Assembly (NCBI GenBank): GCA_964036275.1
Contig: OZ038435.1
Span: forward strand, 12,873,634-12,937,633
Reading direction: 5' to 3'
DNA from: Litoditis marina
Lineage: Eukaryota > Nematoda > Chromadorea > Rhabditida > Rhabditidae
Length of the DNA: 64,000 bases
Shown here: positions 11,902 through 26,252 of the stretch, in pieces
Layout of the letters: every line of letters begins with the position of its first letter
Numbering within the stretch: position 1 is the stretch's first letter
The notes under the pieces: model-generated
Databases searched by the model: none
The model's input: only the letters and a program-made list of their open reading frames with translations
Told to the model about the DNA's origin: nothing
Position numbers and translations under genes: made by a program

Positions 11902-14300
11902 GGAACGTTGTCTGAGAGATGTTGTTTGCTAGAATCCCTACTTGTCCTTGATAGGTACAACCAGACAATCATTGCGTCAAAGCGTCGTACTTCTCAGTGA
12001 ACAAGACCGTTAGCACGTGAATCATAGTTATTCATCTTTCAGTTTCTGAATCCGAATCTCGCAACGGCAACACAATCAATATGTATGTTTCCCGTGCACG
12101 GGCTCATAGATTAGGACATGGAAAAGTAAATTGTCGCTGCCTAACGGAAATGGAAACGACCTCAGGGTAATTAACCGAGGAAAAGAAGGTACTTCTGCAT
12201 GATTTTTGTCTCGCTATCTCAGTGAGAGTTAAGTTTGCAAACTCGGAAGAACTATACTAGAATGTTCATGTTCTAATGTTTATTTTTTCAAGCACTTGCG
12301 TGATACATTATCAAAATTAGGTTGCAGAACAGAATATGAGCCGAGAAATGAAAAAGGAAAATCCTGCGGTATATCACATAAAAACCTAAAAACGTGCTGT
12401 TGATTGAATAGGCTTTGACAGAGAAGAGACTGAACGATCGATAACCATCTTTTGTATAACAACAAAATTGGTTACAATAATGATGAAACGAACCGACTAG
12501 AAACGATTGATAATACATCTAGCGAATCGGAACACTATTCCCGTACAAAATAGGAGATAAGATCAGTTTTTTGGTACAATTTGGTTGTGATAGCTCGTTT
12601 GCTGCAATACGCATGGAAATAAAGAATGATACGTTTTCCTAGCAGACCTGAAGGAGTTGAACAACTTCAAATATCTACAGTTTGTACAAAAACTCAATCT
12701 TCGTTCAATGCCATTACCGTACCAATAGTTTCAATATGGTATTGTAAGGCAGTAAATATAGGTTGAAGGACTGTGATAATTTTACTAGCGAATAGCAACG
12801 TACTTCTTATTGCAAGTTGTTTAGAGTAAAGAAACAGAGTGACCGAAAAAAAAAACAGAGAAAAAAGAGAGAACGAATTCAAAAAGTAAACCCATTGTCT
12901 AATGTTTTACTGCGTTTCATACTTTCCTTCTTATATTAAATAGCACCAATTAGCGATGCTCGATGAAAACATCTGTCAAATAACAGCGAAAAAACAAATA
13001 TAATGAAGTTTTCAAAAGCACAGGTTGTTTAATAAGTCTAATCAGAACTGAATGTGTGTATTAATGTCACTAACTCCTAATTAAGTTATTTAGTACGTAT
13101 CCGGGGTAACTGAAAACGTACTGAGAAGAGAGCGTTTTTTGTACGAAATCAAACATCAGGTGAAAAAGAAATTCAACGACGTTGAGAATTATAACAGCAT
13201 GATAGCACAAAGTATTATGCGAGTTAGATGGAAAATCTCTCAGAAAACTTACATTTTATTCAGAAAAAGAATATTCAGAGAAGAAAAAAAGCGTGAAACG
13301 TATGATTGAAAGAGATTTGTTTTGTTATTTGTGATAAACTACGTGAGAAGAAAGTAGGAATGAAGAAGTGTAAAAGTGATATAATTTAATGAAAACCCGC
13401 ATGAAGCACAACTTTCAATAAAAGGAGGGAAGAAAAAACGGTAAAAAATGTCGGCTTGATGGAAAATTTGGTGCGATCAAAGTGAGAGTAAGTGTAGTTT
13501 TTACTGCACAAAGTTTGAACATAAGTTGAACATAAATAAGTTATTGGTCTATGTGGTAGAACTATCCACTAACTGAAAAAGGAACATATTAATATATATA
13601 TATATATAATATATTATTGATTGATGTGAAACTGAATTGGTATAGAAGAATTGAGCACCAATGAGCAACCATCGCTCGCACAAAAAGTGCAATCAAATCT
13701 GGCAATATTTGGGGTTCGCTCTACACAATGCAAGTGATAAGGATTGAACGGGGAATATACTGTTTTTCATTTTGCGTATAGAATGTTATCTGGTTCTATC
13801 AAAAATTATCTACGTATCTTATTTTCGATAGGTATTGAAAAGCAAAATAATCGAGATTTCCTTCACAAAGTATGATACTTTGAAAAATAGCATAAATACT
13901 AGCAATAAACAAAAACACACATCAGCAATAATGTATACAGTAGGAACCAGCCAATCACTGAGCAAGTACAGTGGTGCCAATAACAAATTACAAGTTGTAA
14001 TGGTCTCGAAAACGAAATCAATTGAATATGTATCAAAATCTCGTTTCATTTCGGTTTCGTGGAAGTCAGTTATCACGTGGCCACGCCTCTTTTACTGCGT
14101 GCAGAATGCAAGTCACGCCCTAGGAACCGTGTGGCAATGGCAGCCAGAGGACAAGCCTGAGTTGTAGTGTGATCCATACTTACGACCTAATTGATGAAAC
14201 ACGGATTGAAAGTAAGGGGACCAAACTACAGATATGGGGGGGGGGGGCAAATGGGATACGGTATAACATACGCCGAGGGTTCGCCAGTTTCAAAACGAGC
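11902..14300. other. Intergenic or intronic AT-rich DNA, nothing coding seen
   Basis: No splice-bounded open frame of note. It contains an AT dinucleotide run near 13592-13612 and short chance open frames only. Confidence 0.5.
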
Positions 14301-14308
14301 CTATACAA

Positions 14309-14484
14309 AGTGGGTGACGATTGAGCCTAAACAAATAATAAAAAATGAATTGTTTTGCGCTAAACTCTGGCAAACATAGTTTATCCATATAAACTAACCA
14401 ATCGCACATTTTGAACTCGCTGTTGATGTTTTAATTCGAGTTCTAGGTGATAGCTTAACGAGTTTGAGCTTAATCGTCACCCTC
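14309..14484. mobile_element. MITE, family D copy 1
   Basis: Ends read AAAGTGGGTGACGATTGAG and, inverted, GAGCTTAATCGTCACCC. The same ends and layout recur at 30689-30872. Confidence 0.65.
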
Positions 14485-14541
14485 TCTTATACGTGGTTTT
14501 TTTTGAGCTCTGCTCTGTTCGAAGACTCATTCTATAGAAGA

Positions 14542-14729
14542 TGCCAAATTTATAAATTTCTGTCTCTCGCCAGAATCGAACCTGCAAGCAAAAGAATCGT
14601 AGCAGGGCGCAAAACACTGCGCTATTAGCGCACTTAACCGGCATACTATGAAATCCAGAACATGTTTGCGTACACAGCGGAAAGATAGATATACAGTACC
14701 CTCCCGCCTTTTCATTGGCGACGACTTTA
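14542..14729 (-). repeat. tRNA-like dispersed repeat, copy 1
   Basis: On the minus strand it reads a 5' unique part with GTACTGTATATCT and TGTGTACGCA, then a tRNA-like part with a TAGCGCAGTG A-box and a degraded B-box, ending near a TTTGGCA tail. The same layout is seen at 22509-22698, 27131-27320 and 32135-32313. Confidence 0.7.
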
Positions 14730-15329
14730 ATGCTTGTCGATCGAGTTCCGTGAAGCATGGCATGATAGCGATTGGCATAGGTTGAGAGTGCCGGAGGTGA
14801 ATTCCGTTTAGAAACAGCGTGAAAACGAGAGAACGGTTAAAACAACCAGTTTCAACTTTTTATGGATAATAATCTCTGCGCATTGATTAGGTGTTGCGTA
14901 GAAATGAAAACTGACAACAGTTATTATCGAATCGCTCTATACACCAAAACACAGAGAAAGATGCATTTTTTAAATAATTTTGTGGAAAAATAACTTTGAA
15001 CGTGATTATTTGCATTCAGTTGTAGCAGCTATAGCCAAAATGAGATGGCGTTGCGAAAAAGCAATTCAAAAATCGGTGGACCGAAAAACTGAAAAACGGT
15101 CTGCAAGTTGGTGTTCAATACTTATAAGCAGAATTTGCACCCAAAGAAGGTTTTGTTTTCTCTTACAAATCGCGAAGAAGTGAAAAAAAAACGTTCATTT
15201 CGAAAATTTGCGGCAAACGTGCGCCAGCCATGTTTCAATTTTAGCTGAAACACAACGGCAGGGAGCCGGCACGGAGATTTATGGTAGTTTCGGCCAACTC
15301 GGAACACATTTACCCCTATCGGGGAAGTT

Positions 15330-15505
15330 TAATAGGGGGGGGGGAGCGAGACTAGAGAGAATGTAGGTATAGTCGTTGTCTAGTCTACGTGGAGTAGAGT
15401 GTACAACCATATTTGACGTTTGAGTGATTAAAGGTTGTACAGGGCTCACATTCATATAAATCGGAAGTCTTATAGCGAGTAGGGGGAGGGGGGGGGGGGG
15501 GGAGG
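15330..15505. repeat. G-rich runs
   Basis: Runs of G at about 15335-15344 and 15481-15502 flank an ordinary stretch with no coding signal. Confidence 0.8.
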
Positions 15506-16329
15506 GTGAAATCGAAATGATAGTATAGTCTCTGTCCATTCTACGTCGAGTTACCCATCACAAGAAATCGCATGCCTGACTGTCTAGGAAAATAGTTGAA
15601 GTGATTGGAGAGTGAGTAGTTGTCTCAATCAAATGACCTAAAACTATTTGAGAAAGTGCAGATTTGAGAGAAACGATGAGCGCAATGAATGTTGTTGATG
15701 TTTGGTTGGTTTTCTGTGAACTGTTAAAGTTTGCGTCGGTTGTTTGGCGCAGTGTTTTTCGAACTATATATCAGGTTACTGCTCCTACAACTAGGAAACT
15801 TTCCGCTGTACTAAATAACGAACCACAAGAATCAGGTTCATAATTTCAGAATATTATAATTAGTCAAAAAACTGTTCTTATTCTATCGCCCTCCTCTTCC
15901 AGTCGGACTCCCAAATAAATACAATTACTGTACCAAAGTACGGTATACGGGGAATCGTTTCATGTACAGTAGAAAACGAAAAACTCTTTACAACTAATTT
16001 AGAGCTTCACAACTAGTCCAAAAAGAACTATTCGTAATTAGTAAGCCAGACGTTCACATTGAATTCAAGTGCAATTCGAATCTACGTCATTGGAGAAAGA
16101 AACAAACTAACTCTATAGGAATTTCATCACCTTAGAGACGAAGAATGAAAAAGTGAACAAAGATGAGATGATATTTCCGCATAGATACACACAGAGGAAT
16201 TACAGTAAGAATTTCTAAAATTGAGAGATGAATTTGTTTTTCTATTGGGTATACAAAAGAAAATGGATAAGATAGCCACAATAGAAAAGGAGAATAGAAG
16301 AGAAAAGGCATCAAAATAGGAAAGGAGCA

Positions 16330-16565
16330 AAAAAAGCGAGAAATACAGAAAGAGAGAAAGAGAGAGAGAAGGGGAGAGAGAGGAATCAGAGAAACAGAGA
16401 AAATGAAAAACAAAAAAGGAGGTAAACCCACGGCAGGGTGAGTCGTTGCTGTGTGTTCATCAGAAGTTGAGCGACGCGATTCTGAAATGATGACGTCATC
16501 AAAAACATAAAACGAGAGAGAGACAGACAGAGAAAGAAAGATAGAGATATGGGGAATGAGAGAGT

Positions 16566-16629
<64 letters not shown>

Positions 16630-16665
16630 TAGAGATATAGAGAAAGAGAGAGAAGGAGAAAGAGT
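16330..16665. repeat. GA microsatellite cluster
   Basis: GAGAGA tracts, purest at about 16573-16640, interrupted at 16428-16481 by the candidate exon. Open frames rich in Ser/Leu here are repeat artefacts. Confidence 0.85.
16428..16481 (-). CDS. Possible short upstream exon
   Basis: ATTTCAG is followed by 18 codons reading NRVAQLLMNTQQRLTLPW and a GG|GTTTAC donor, entering and leaving in phase 0. It could lie between the 18.6-kb and 6.7-kb candidate exons without breaking the frame. It is short, flanked by GA-rich DNA, and could be chance. Confidence 0.25.
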
Positions 16666-17576
16666 AAAAAACGCGTCTTGGTTGTTCGCAAAATATGGCA
16701 ATTTGACTAATTTCCCTTTCGCGCGTCGCACCTCTTTTTCTTCCTATTTCATGTGTAATGCAACGGAATCTGGCCAACCTTTTTAGGGAAAGTTATTAAT
16801 CGACTTCGCTTTGTAAAGAGAGAAAGTACACTGATCGAAGACAGAAATGTATGGACGGAATTGTTACAAAGTTATAACGATGTAACTCTGTTTCACTAGG
16901 GATAGCGGCATACTGTGTGTCTGATCAATCTATCAATCTCTTGTCCCATTCAAATGTCCCAATGTCTCAAAATGATTTTCATTTCAGTCCACCACCACTT
17001 ATCCAAATAACAACGGAGCTCTTCGTTTGAATAGGGACCGCGGCATACTTTATGTCCTAATTTGTGCTGTGTCTAAATATAAACGGATGTTGATTGTTCT
17101 TTCAACATCAGATGAGAAGTGCACGTGAAGTTCTCATGATGTCCTCATGACTTTACCATTTTTTTACACTATGTTTCATAGTTCGCCCTGATTTCTAGAG
17201 CTTTTCTTTACTTTCTCGGGAATGGCTACAAAAATAGTCTAGACGTGTTCTAAACAGTTGCTGAAGTGAGAAAGTATGGCAGAACATCCCGGCATCCTGA
17301 TCACACCCTGCGTCTCTCGTTTTTGTGCACTATTTCGCATCATTAGTATATCGGCGGGATGTAAAAGCAGCAAATAGCGTACATCCAAGGAAACACGGGT
17401 TGATATGCTGTATTCTATGATCTACCTTGTCATGTGATTCTTTGATCTTTGATCACAGACCACCCATGGTGTTAATAATGTGGAAAGTAGGGGGAGATGA
17501 GGGCAGAAATGAACACTTCCTGTTAATCAAATCAAAGCTCGTTACAAAGACCTCTGTTCGGCGAAAAATTGTATTC

Positions 17577-17945
<369 letters not shown>

Positions 17946-18194
17946 AAGGACATATCAACGTAATGAATCTGAGTATACACTCTTTCGTACTACTAATCCC
18001 GCTTCCCCCGTTTTTGCCAGATTTCTGTTCTATTCATGTATCCCACGAGCAACATAAGAACTAATACTCAATGGAAACATCGTACTGATTCCCAGCTTGT
18101 TCAATCTTTCTTTCACACTACTTTTCCGGGAAATAATCAACTAAGGTAGCTCAAAACAACAAAATACATGATAGGAATAGGGAAGGGGTTGAAT

Positions 18195-18252
18195 TATAAT
18201 AACAGCGAGATAACTATAATAACATCATTATAGTTATCGAGCAGTTATTATA
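18195..18252. repeat. 58-bp near-perfect palindrome
   Basis: TATAATAACAGC...GATAACTATAAT is inverted across AACATC. It could extrude as a hairpin. No target duplication was recognised. Confidence 0.7.
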
Positions 18253-18412
18253 GTAGATACTATACTTCCATAAAAGTTGCATAATGGTCAAATATTGTTC
18301 CAATTTGTGAACAGCCGACACTCAGATACGGGATACCACTACATTGGAGGGGGGGGGGGTATCATATCTGAATTCGAATTTGATTCACATACACAGCAGA
18401 TATTTTGTGCTA

Positions 18413-18482
18413 TGTAGTTTCAGCCCGTCGTGACTTGGTCGGAAGCGGTTTTTTTTAGCATAAATCGAGATCAGACTACAAA
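18413..18482. repeat. Stem-loop repeat of the TGTAGTTT / AGACTACA type
   Basis: Diverged member of the short inverted family described at 8073-8141. Confidence 0.45.
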
Positions 18483-18584
18483 AATGATTTGATAATTCTT
18501 GATCTTGTGAATCTCCGAGAGACCAAATATTTTCGTACTTAGATTTATGTAGTACGGTTTTCAATCGTTGACCTTTGAACTGAC

Positions 18585-18697
18585 CGAGTTGGGTGGCACC
18601 GGACTTGATGACGTCATTATTCGAAGGAAAAGGAGGGCGGGACTTAGAGTCGCTTCAGAAGAATCCTCTCCCGTACGGTCGCTGACATCCGATACAA
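18585..18697 (-). CDS. Possible coding exon, Ser/Asp/Thr-rich
   Basis: A TTTTCCAG acceptor opens a frame with SDVSDRTGEDSSEATLSPAL and, further on, MTSSSPVPPNS, and ends at TCG|GTCAGT. It has two bases plus 37 codons, so it needs one base from an upstream exon and leaves in phase 0. That phase would join the 16.5-kb or 6.7-kb candidate exons. It is not a family I recognise. It may be a far-upstream tra-1 exon or part of another minus-strand gene. Confidence 0.35.
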
Positions 18698-19045
18698 CTG
18701 GAAAATCAATATAACTGGAAATCAATCGATAATTCAGAAAAGTCAATAGTTTGAGAAAAATAAGAACATCTGTAAGCAATTAGTGAAGTTGTGGATGCTA
18801 AATCTGAAAATAGAGAGGCTTCAATAAATCGAACTGGAAACCGAAACAGCAGTTTTTCTCAATTTACATTACACTTGTTCAGTTTCACTACGTATTCCTT
18901 GGAAGTTATGGAAGCAACATTTCGAAAATCTCACTACGTTTTTGCTTCATCCAAAAGCGACTGTTTAGTAATTTTCGCAGGTTTGGAACCATATTCCAGC
19001 ATCATAGTGACGAAATGAACGGCTAATGTATTATGCAACATGGTT

Positions 19046-19265
19046 TCTTTCACCTATACTTCACCCCCCCCCCCCCCCCCCCCCCAATAGCACGTTTCTT
19101 TCCTCCGTCCATGCCACCTTGATCGAAAATCTAATGTGCGTAGCACGCTTCACGTGCCAAAATAGTTTACAAGCAGCATAAAACGCATAAATAATGCAAC
19201 TTTTTCATTTATACTTTAGCCCCCCCCCCCCCAATAGTACGTTTCTGTCCCCGGTCTATGCCACC
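19046..19265. repeat. Duplicated segment with poly-C runs
   Basis: Two copies (about 19046-19110 and 19200-19265) share CACGTTTCTTTCC-like sequence after a C run of 22 (19064-19085) and 13 (19220-19232) bases. Confidence 0.75.
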
Positions 19266-22200
19266 CGGTTCTTATCACTATTAATTGCCTTTTAGGGTCA
19301 ACAAACGGCTGCCTCTCACTGATAACACAAAAAATGTCTGAAACGACCACGTCGGGTCGGGCGCTGTTGCGAAAATGATGGATATCGATTTATTGATTTT
19401 AGAAAGGTATAGGAATGTTTTCTACAGATATGATGTGTTTGTAGTTTGAAAAATGTCGGAAAGGTCGAACGAGGTCGCAAAAATTATATATGTTTTTTTC
19501 GATTCATAGTTTTTTGGGACACGGCAAAATAAGTTCTTCAGATGGGTTTGTAGTTTCATCTACATTTCAAACGGAAAAACATCAGGAATCACCTAAATTG
19601 CACGTTTGTGGAGAACTATACCAGTAATGGTATATCTAGTTGTTTCCCGATGTGAGTGTAGTTTGTAGTGTGATCTAGATTCTAGTAAAACAGATCTAGC
19701 TCCATTTCAGGTTTAGTCACAAACACGAACCAGACACTGGCATAGTTTTCAGAAGTTCGGATAGGAGCTCAAAAAACAATGGTACAATGTTGACAGCGGT
19801 GGTGCAAAAACTAGTATGTCAGCCGATTTTATAGCGGGTCAGGCTACAAATAATTCATGTTCCGATCATGAAAAACTATTATACGGTAGGTGTTCCTAAT
19901 TAAAATGAACTTTGAATATGAAAACACAAAATTCGAATCTTCCAAATGAAAATACCTCCGTGTTTTATAGTATTAGTGCAAATACGTAGTTTGGAGAATC
20001 TAGAAGGAACCTGCGTACAATACACACGTTGATACGTTTTTCCACGTGTTTACTCATCTTTACCCTTTGTAACCTCCTGAATCAGAAAAATGAACTATTC
20101 AGCACTGTTTTTCAAGTTCTCAGAGGGGTTCAACTGATGATGACCCAACCCTCTGAGAGCAACACCAAAATCGTCTTGAATCCTAGGGTCGAAACGATTT
20201 TGAGTGGCACCTTTCACTGAGCACATATTTCCATAATAACATCCAAAAAGTCTTAATGACAACAAATATTTTTGTTTTAAATAAATATAACAATATTCAG
20301 TAGATTATCATGCTACTACGTGATAAATTATGGGAAATTTACACATTTTCTTCTTCTCGAAGACGAAGACCTTCAAAACGGTTCTAAACTGTAGTAGGCA
20401 GTAAATTATCACGTTGCTACGCGAATTTACACCTCTTTTCTGATTTCAAACTCGTTTTCCGTATCTTCTAGTTTCCCACTTTTATTGTTCTTAAAGGCGG
20501 GCCATCACAAACGAACACCGCTAGTCTCGAACCCAGAAGTAGGCAAACAAAAGCCGAATGTTTGCACTGTCTCGCTCGATTCATGATGGTTGGCAGCAAG
20601 AGGCATGGATAAGATACGTATTGATTGGTGATGTGAATGACGTCATAACCGTATGCAAAAGATGCGTATTGATTGATGAACTTAGTGATGTCAGGCTGCA
20701 TTTAAAGATAGTTATTGATTGATGAAATCGAGTTTTCAGTTGCCGTATGCAACTAATGCAAATTTAGTAGATTGAAACAACCTCCACTTTGCTGAGTTTT
20801 TGGAGTTGAATGGAAAGTTTTCAACAGCAAACTAGCCATTTTGTGCGGTATCAACCGGAACATGATATGAATCATCTTAATAAATTAAGAGAAACAACCT
20901 GGATACCACTAGAAAAAAGTGTGGCGAAACTTGCGGTTTGGTTCGCAAACGTAAAAACTGTGTCACTTTTTGCCTAAATCGCAACATTGGTGTGGTCCTA
21001 TCCCATCTGTATTTGCCCCGACCAATGAACAAATCAGTTAGCAAAATGAGTTCATAGACAACAAATGTTGCGATTTCACAGGAATTTTATTGATTTAGAA
21101 AGAAACTATTGAAAACTGAGTTTTCTGAACTTTGTAAATACATATAAGAAAAATCACCGGGCTCACACCAAGTGCTGACGATATATACGTATACCTAACT
21201 GAGTTCAAAGTTGACAACAAATGTTGCAACTCCAAATGCATTCATTGATTCAGAAACAACTTATCATAAAACTAAGTTTTCTAGGCCTCTAAAATTTGTA
21301 GTTTGTAGTCTTACCACACGTAAGCTATAGGAAATCACGTGAAGCCGTAGCACGGGTCAGAAACACGTGAAATGAACGTGAGGTATTGCAAATTTACCAG
21401 CAAAAACAGCCAATGTGCTCAGGTTTCAAAAGCGTAACTAGCTAAATGCGTATACCTTTTCGAATTACCTCATTTTATATGCGTCAAAATGATATACATT
21501 TTGATATTGAAAAAGTATCATTTCGGTATACGGTAGCAAATTGCAGTGGTATTTAGAAACAAAAACGAACCAACTACCCGTGATATCAGAGCTAATTAGC
21601 TGCAAAAGAAGCAAAGATAGCGAGAAATTCACAGTTGAAACCTCACAAGACCAAGAAGCTCACTAGAAATTTAAAGGTTAAAGATCAAACAAATACTGAG
21701 GTCAAAATATGTTTTTGGCAAAATGTGTGGAAGGATTACATTCACGTTTTATGTGTTACAAACTGTTGCAATAACACAGCTGAAAGCGAGAGCTACATTA
21801 TCTATCTGAACTTGAGTAAGAGGTATATAGTTAAAACTAAGAACATAAACTCTTCCATAGGTTCGGCAATATATAACAAGTGAAACGAATTTCGTTGTGT
21901 TTGCTTGGATCGAAAAGCAACGAGAGAAAACTACAAACCCAGCTAGATACAACAACACTACTGTACTGGCTGGCTTTGAAGAGGTGATCCTTTTATCAGA
22001 AATAGAAATATTTTGAAACGTCTCATTCTAAATTATACAAAACTACCGTAACCCGCTGTTCATGGATAAGGCAGGAGCTATCTACAGCCTGTTGTGCGGG
22101 TTTCTAGTGTGGTAATAAGCGGGCGGTAAATTGACTGGCAATTATTGCGTACATTATGGTGCTACCGTAACCCGGCGATCAAAGAATATTACCGCCAGAA

Positions 22201-22423
22201 AAAGCTATTCGCAACAATGAGCGAGCATTACCAGATGAATTACATGGGGTCAGGTCGGAGGAATTACAAAGAAAAGAAATATGGTCAGGCGTTTCGGAGA
22301 AAAAACTTTGCACAATTATAAACGTGATGTAATAGGAGTAGTAATTTGATGTTGAAGCACAGTGTTTTCACTGCGAACAAAAAAACTTCAACATAGTTGC
22401 AGGATATTATCGAATATGAATAG

Positions 22424-22470
22424 TAGTTTGATCGAATACTGACGGAGACACACAGGAAGCAAACTACAAA
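22424..22470. repeat. Short stem-loop repeat of the GTAGTTTGATC family
   Basis: GTAGTTTGATC and CAAACTAC in inverted orientation about 25 bases apart. Confidence 0.45.
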
Positions 22471-22508
22471 GGCTCCCTTCAAAAGGGGCGCATACTACAA
22501 TATAGTGA

Positions 22509-22698
22509 GTGCCAAATTTATTAATTTTGTCGCTCACCGGAATCGAACCTGCGAGCAAAAGATTTGTAGCCTGTGCGCTAACCACTGCGCTATTAGAGCA
22601 GATAACCAGTCAGCTTTGGAATCGGGAACTTGTGTGCGTACACAGCGGAAAGTGAGATATACAGTACCCTACCGCCTTTCCGTGGGCGACGACTATAT
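22509..22698 (-). repeat. tRNA-like dispersed repeat, copy 2
   Basis: Minus strand: GTACTGTATATCTCAC, TGTGTACGCACAC, then TAGCGCAGTGGTTAGCGC (A-box) and GCAGGTTCGATTCC (B-box), ending near AAATTTGGCA. This is the cleanest minus-strand copy. Confidence 0.75.
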
Positions 22699-24235
22699 AT
22701 GAGCACACGTGAATTTTTGTTTGGTCTTCAAGCACAGTATTATTATGGAAAAACTGAGAGGCACCACACTACAAACGACGATCAACGTCTATAACCAAAT
22801 TGAAAACCAGAAGACAAGAAGTTTCTAAATTGGCACGATCACGAGGTATTCCGTAGGTGTTGCTCACGAGACATCTCATAGGGTTCATTAGAGAAACTGA
22901 ATTAGAATGAACACCGTAGTTGCAACAATCTTTAGACTTCTTCAGCTACAAAAGTGGTTAGAGACAGAGAAGTAGAGAAATTGGGTACTACGAAAAGAAG
23001 AACTTCGAAAAGGGGGGAGAGTATATTGGCAAGTGAGAGCTCTTGAAAAGGTCATGAAAACCCAAATTAGGTTTATCACCGTACAATAAACCAAATCGAT
23101 TACAAAGTGAAGTTATTGAAATGAGGAATTCAAAAACGTGTATTTGTGAATAAAATAGGAATGGGGTGCTTCTAAATCGACAGAAGTTAAAATTGTTCAA
23201 TAAAAATAATGCAAACCTTCACGTCACTTCAATGTATTCCAGTAAAATCATTTAAAAACCATTAATAACGTCAAAAAGAAGCGTAACATCTGACCTTTAA
23301 GAATGTTAATAGATTATGAAACGCAAGTCATTAAATGCTGTTTTTATGCCGAAAGAACGAAATTTATTCACGCGCCAACGTTCAAAACGAACACTTCCCA
23401 CACTGTTATATAGTGGCAGTTATGAAAACTGGTGGTATGAAGTAGATCTGAATGTTTTGTAGCATAAAAATTAGACGGTATCATTGTTGTACAATCTTAT
23501 ATTACTGTAAAAGTGTTTATCATTGAAAGTTTACAGTGTTTCGCCGAACAAAATCTTAAATAGGAACGATAATTTAAAGACGATTTCACAGCTTACATAT
23601 TAAAGTGATGAAAGGAGAAACGGCCAGATAAAAAGAAATATGGAAAAGTAAATTTATTGGAGATTGTTATGATTTTTGTAGATATCAATATTTTTATGAA
23701 AAAAATGTAAATTGCGAATGTAAACTGTCAAACGCTTGTGTACTACTACAATGTGCCCAAAAGTTGTACTGTTTTCCAATTTGAATAGCTTTAAATACAC
23801 ACGTTCCTAATATAAAATAAATACAAGTATCAGTTAACAAACAACTAAGGTTTGTTGACAAACAAAACCTCTTCTAATAGGTGGAAAGACCATTGAAACA
23901 GGGGGGGGCCAATCCAAAATGCGCACTATGGGCGGCCTTGCGCCACCCGGCTTCACACACAAAAAACGGCTGGACGGAAGGGAACAAGGATATTTACACG
24001 TAAAACTACACGTAAAAGTACTGGTAAACAGGGGGTAGATCGAAAGTAGAAGTAGGGATGAGCACGAAAAGAATGAAACCAGTACTTGATTGATAAAAGG
24101 GCGGGCGAAATGGGGGGAAATTGCAAAAAGGAACGGCGAGAGAGTGTGCGAACGGCGGAGGGCGCCAGACGACGAGAGTGCCTCACAGAGTGCACAAAAA
24201 CAGCTGAGCGAATGTTGCGTTCGCGGGCGGGCTGA

Positions 24236-24250
24236 AAGAGAAGAGATAGA

Positions 24251-24282
<32 letters not shown>

Positions 24283-24345
24283 AAAAGAGATGGAGAGAGA
24301 AAGATAGAAAGAGAGAGATATAGAGGAGTAATAGAGGGGAGAGAA
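24236..24345. repeat. GA microsatellite
   Basis: GAGAGA with ATAGA interruptions. Confidence 0.9.
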
Positions 24346-24663
24346 GGAAGGAGGTGAAGATAGTAGCGGGTGCTCGAAAAGCCGTGAACCCAAGATGATA
24401 TAGGTACCATTTATTTTCAATTATCGAGTAAACCGTTCTAAGGTTTGATAACTTTTATCTGTGCGGTAGTTTGATCTCCTGCACTTTAGTATATGTGAAT
24501 TAAAAAAACGTTTAGTCTTAACCTCCCCCCTTGAACAAGAAAAAACGAGTAGGGGGGCCTAATCTGAGTGTAATCTACAATGTCTGGCGCGAGTTTCGAA
24601 TTCTCGTCAACATTGCAATTGGGTGGTCGCGAGGCCCGACCGCAGAGGGCAAACTTTATATCT

Positions 24664-25000
24664 TACCTGCGTTTTGGTTACCTAACCGGTTCTTCTGGTA
24701 CCCTAACCTACTTCTCTTGGTAATCTGACCTGCTTTTTGGTTACCTAACCGGTTTTTGGTAACTATTTTTTCAGTAAACGTATCTAACCTGCTTTTTCGA
24801 TGATCATTTTCTCTAAGTTACCTCATAGGTAACCGGTAGGTAACCTAGAACTAAATTCCGGTCGCCGAACAAAGAAACGGTATAAACCTCTCTTTGCGTT
24901 AGAAAAATAGGTAACCGTATTTTATTATTTCTGGTTACCAAGTGGTTACCTACGGAGGTAACCTGAAAAGACGTAACCAAAAACTCCGGCTAGAAAAATA
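24664..25000. mobile_element. Degraded family B MITE
   Basis: GGTTACCTAACCGG motifs run in one direction, then inverted towards GTAACCAAAAACTCCGG. Termini and target duplication are not recognisable, so the ends are approximate. Confidence 0.5.
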
Positions 25001-26252
25001 GTTGACCACCGTAGATAGATCGAGAGGTGGTCTCGCCGCGATCGGACCGCCCGTTCGAAAACTCGAAAACACAGCGCAAATCTTGGTCTCGTAGACGGTT
25101 TGTTGACATTTGTGGTTCGCATCACGAAGGTTTGTGATCGACAATCGTTTTTGTCAGATTAAGATCAGGCTAAGGGATTATACTCGTCAGTTAAAGTACA
25201 TTTTCATGTGATAGTATTGGTTAAATTTAGGTAAACTAAACTAATGAAGGAAAACTTTACGTTTTACGTGATCTTTGCTTCTATCGAACAGTTGTCTCTA
25301 GCCTGTGAAATATCATAAAAATGTGTTTTTTCCCCAAAATTTTACATAATATCTAAATTTTTGGCAATATTGATCAAAATGTTTCACGGAGTTTCTGTGT
25401 TGGGCCTGAGCGTTGTATATTCATTCGCAGCGTTTTTTGAAGCGGCGCCCTAACATTTGTTTATTATTGAAAACAATCAAATCTCATGTTCACAGAGTGA
25501 GTTTTTTTTCCAATTTGAATGAAGATACAGTATGTGAAAGTTGTTGTTTGGCCATGGTCGAAAATCAAACTTTCTCTTCATTTGAAATTTCTTAAAAATG
25601 CATTTTGTTGTTTTCCCACTTTTTAAAGAGTTAATTGACATGTAAGACTAATAAATAATATATTAATACACATAATACATAGATAACTCCGACGTGAGTA
25701 CTGTATTACTCAAAGAAAGTAGGCGCCAGCCGGTTCACTGTTTTCAGTGCAGAAATGTTTTCAACAATGTAAAGCATAATCAATAAACATAATTCTACAG
25801 ATAAAATATAGTATTTCTCTCAGAGAAAGCGTTTTACGCAGTGAAGACGGTTGTCGGCAAATAAACCTCAAAAGACGCAAAGATAAAAAGGGTTACGCAA
25901 AGTTTTTAGGCGTTGGTTTTGATAAATGTCCGATTTTATCCGCTTACGGAGAACTTGCGATATCGAAACGGCGAATTTCGCTTCTTCATAAGTAAACTTG
26001 CACTTAGTTATTTTCGTGCTCACAAACTTTTATCAAATTTCTTCAGCTCAAAAACAGAAAAACCATGGTAGCATTTGTGTTTCTTGTGTCTATACCAATA
26101 GTTTGGCGGTGATACTGTAAACATCAGTTTTGCTGTGTTCTGTAATCTGAATACAGCGTAAAATTCCTCGTAAACCTAAGAATCTATGAAAGTTAATCTT
26201 TTTGAGTTGACAATGTACCCGAAACTGCTATTATGTTATCTTGTTTTTCTGT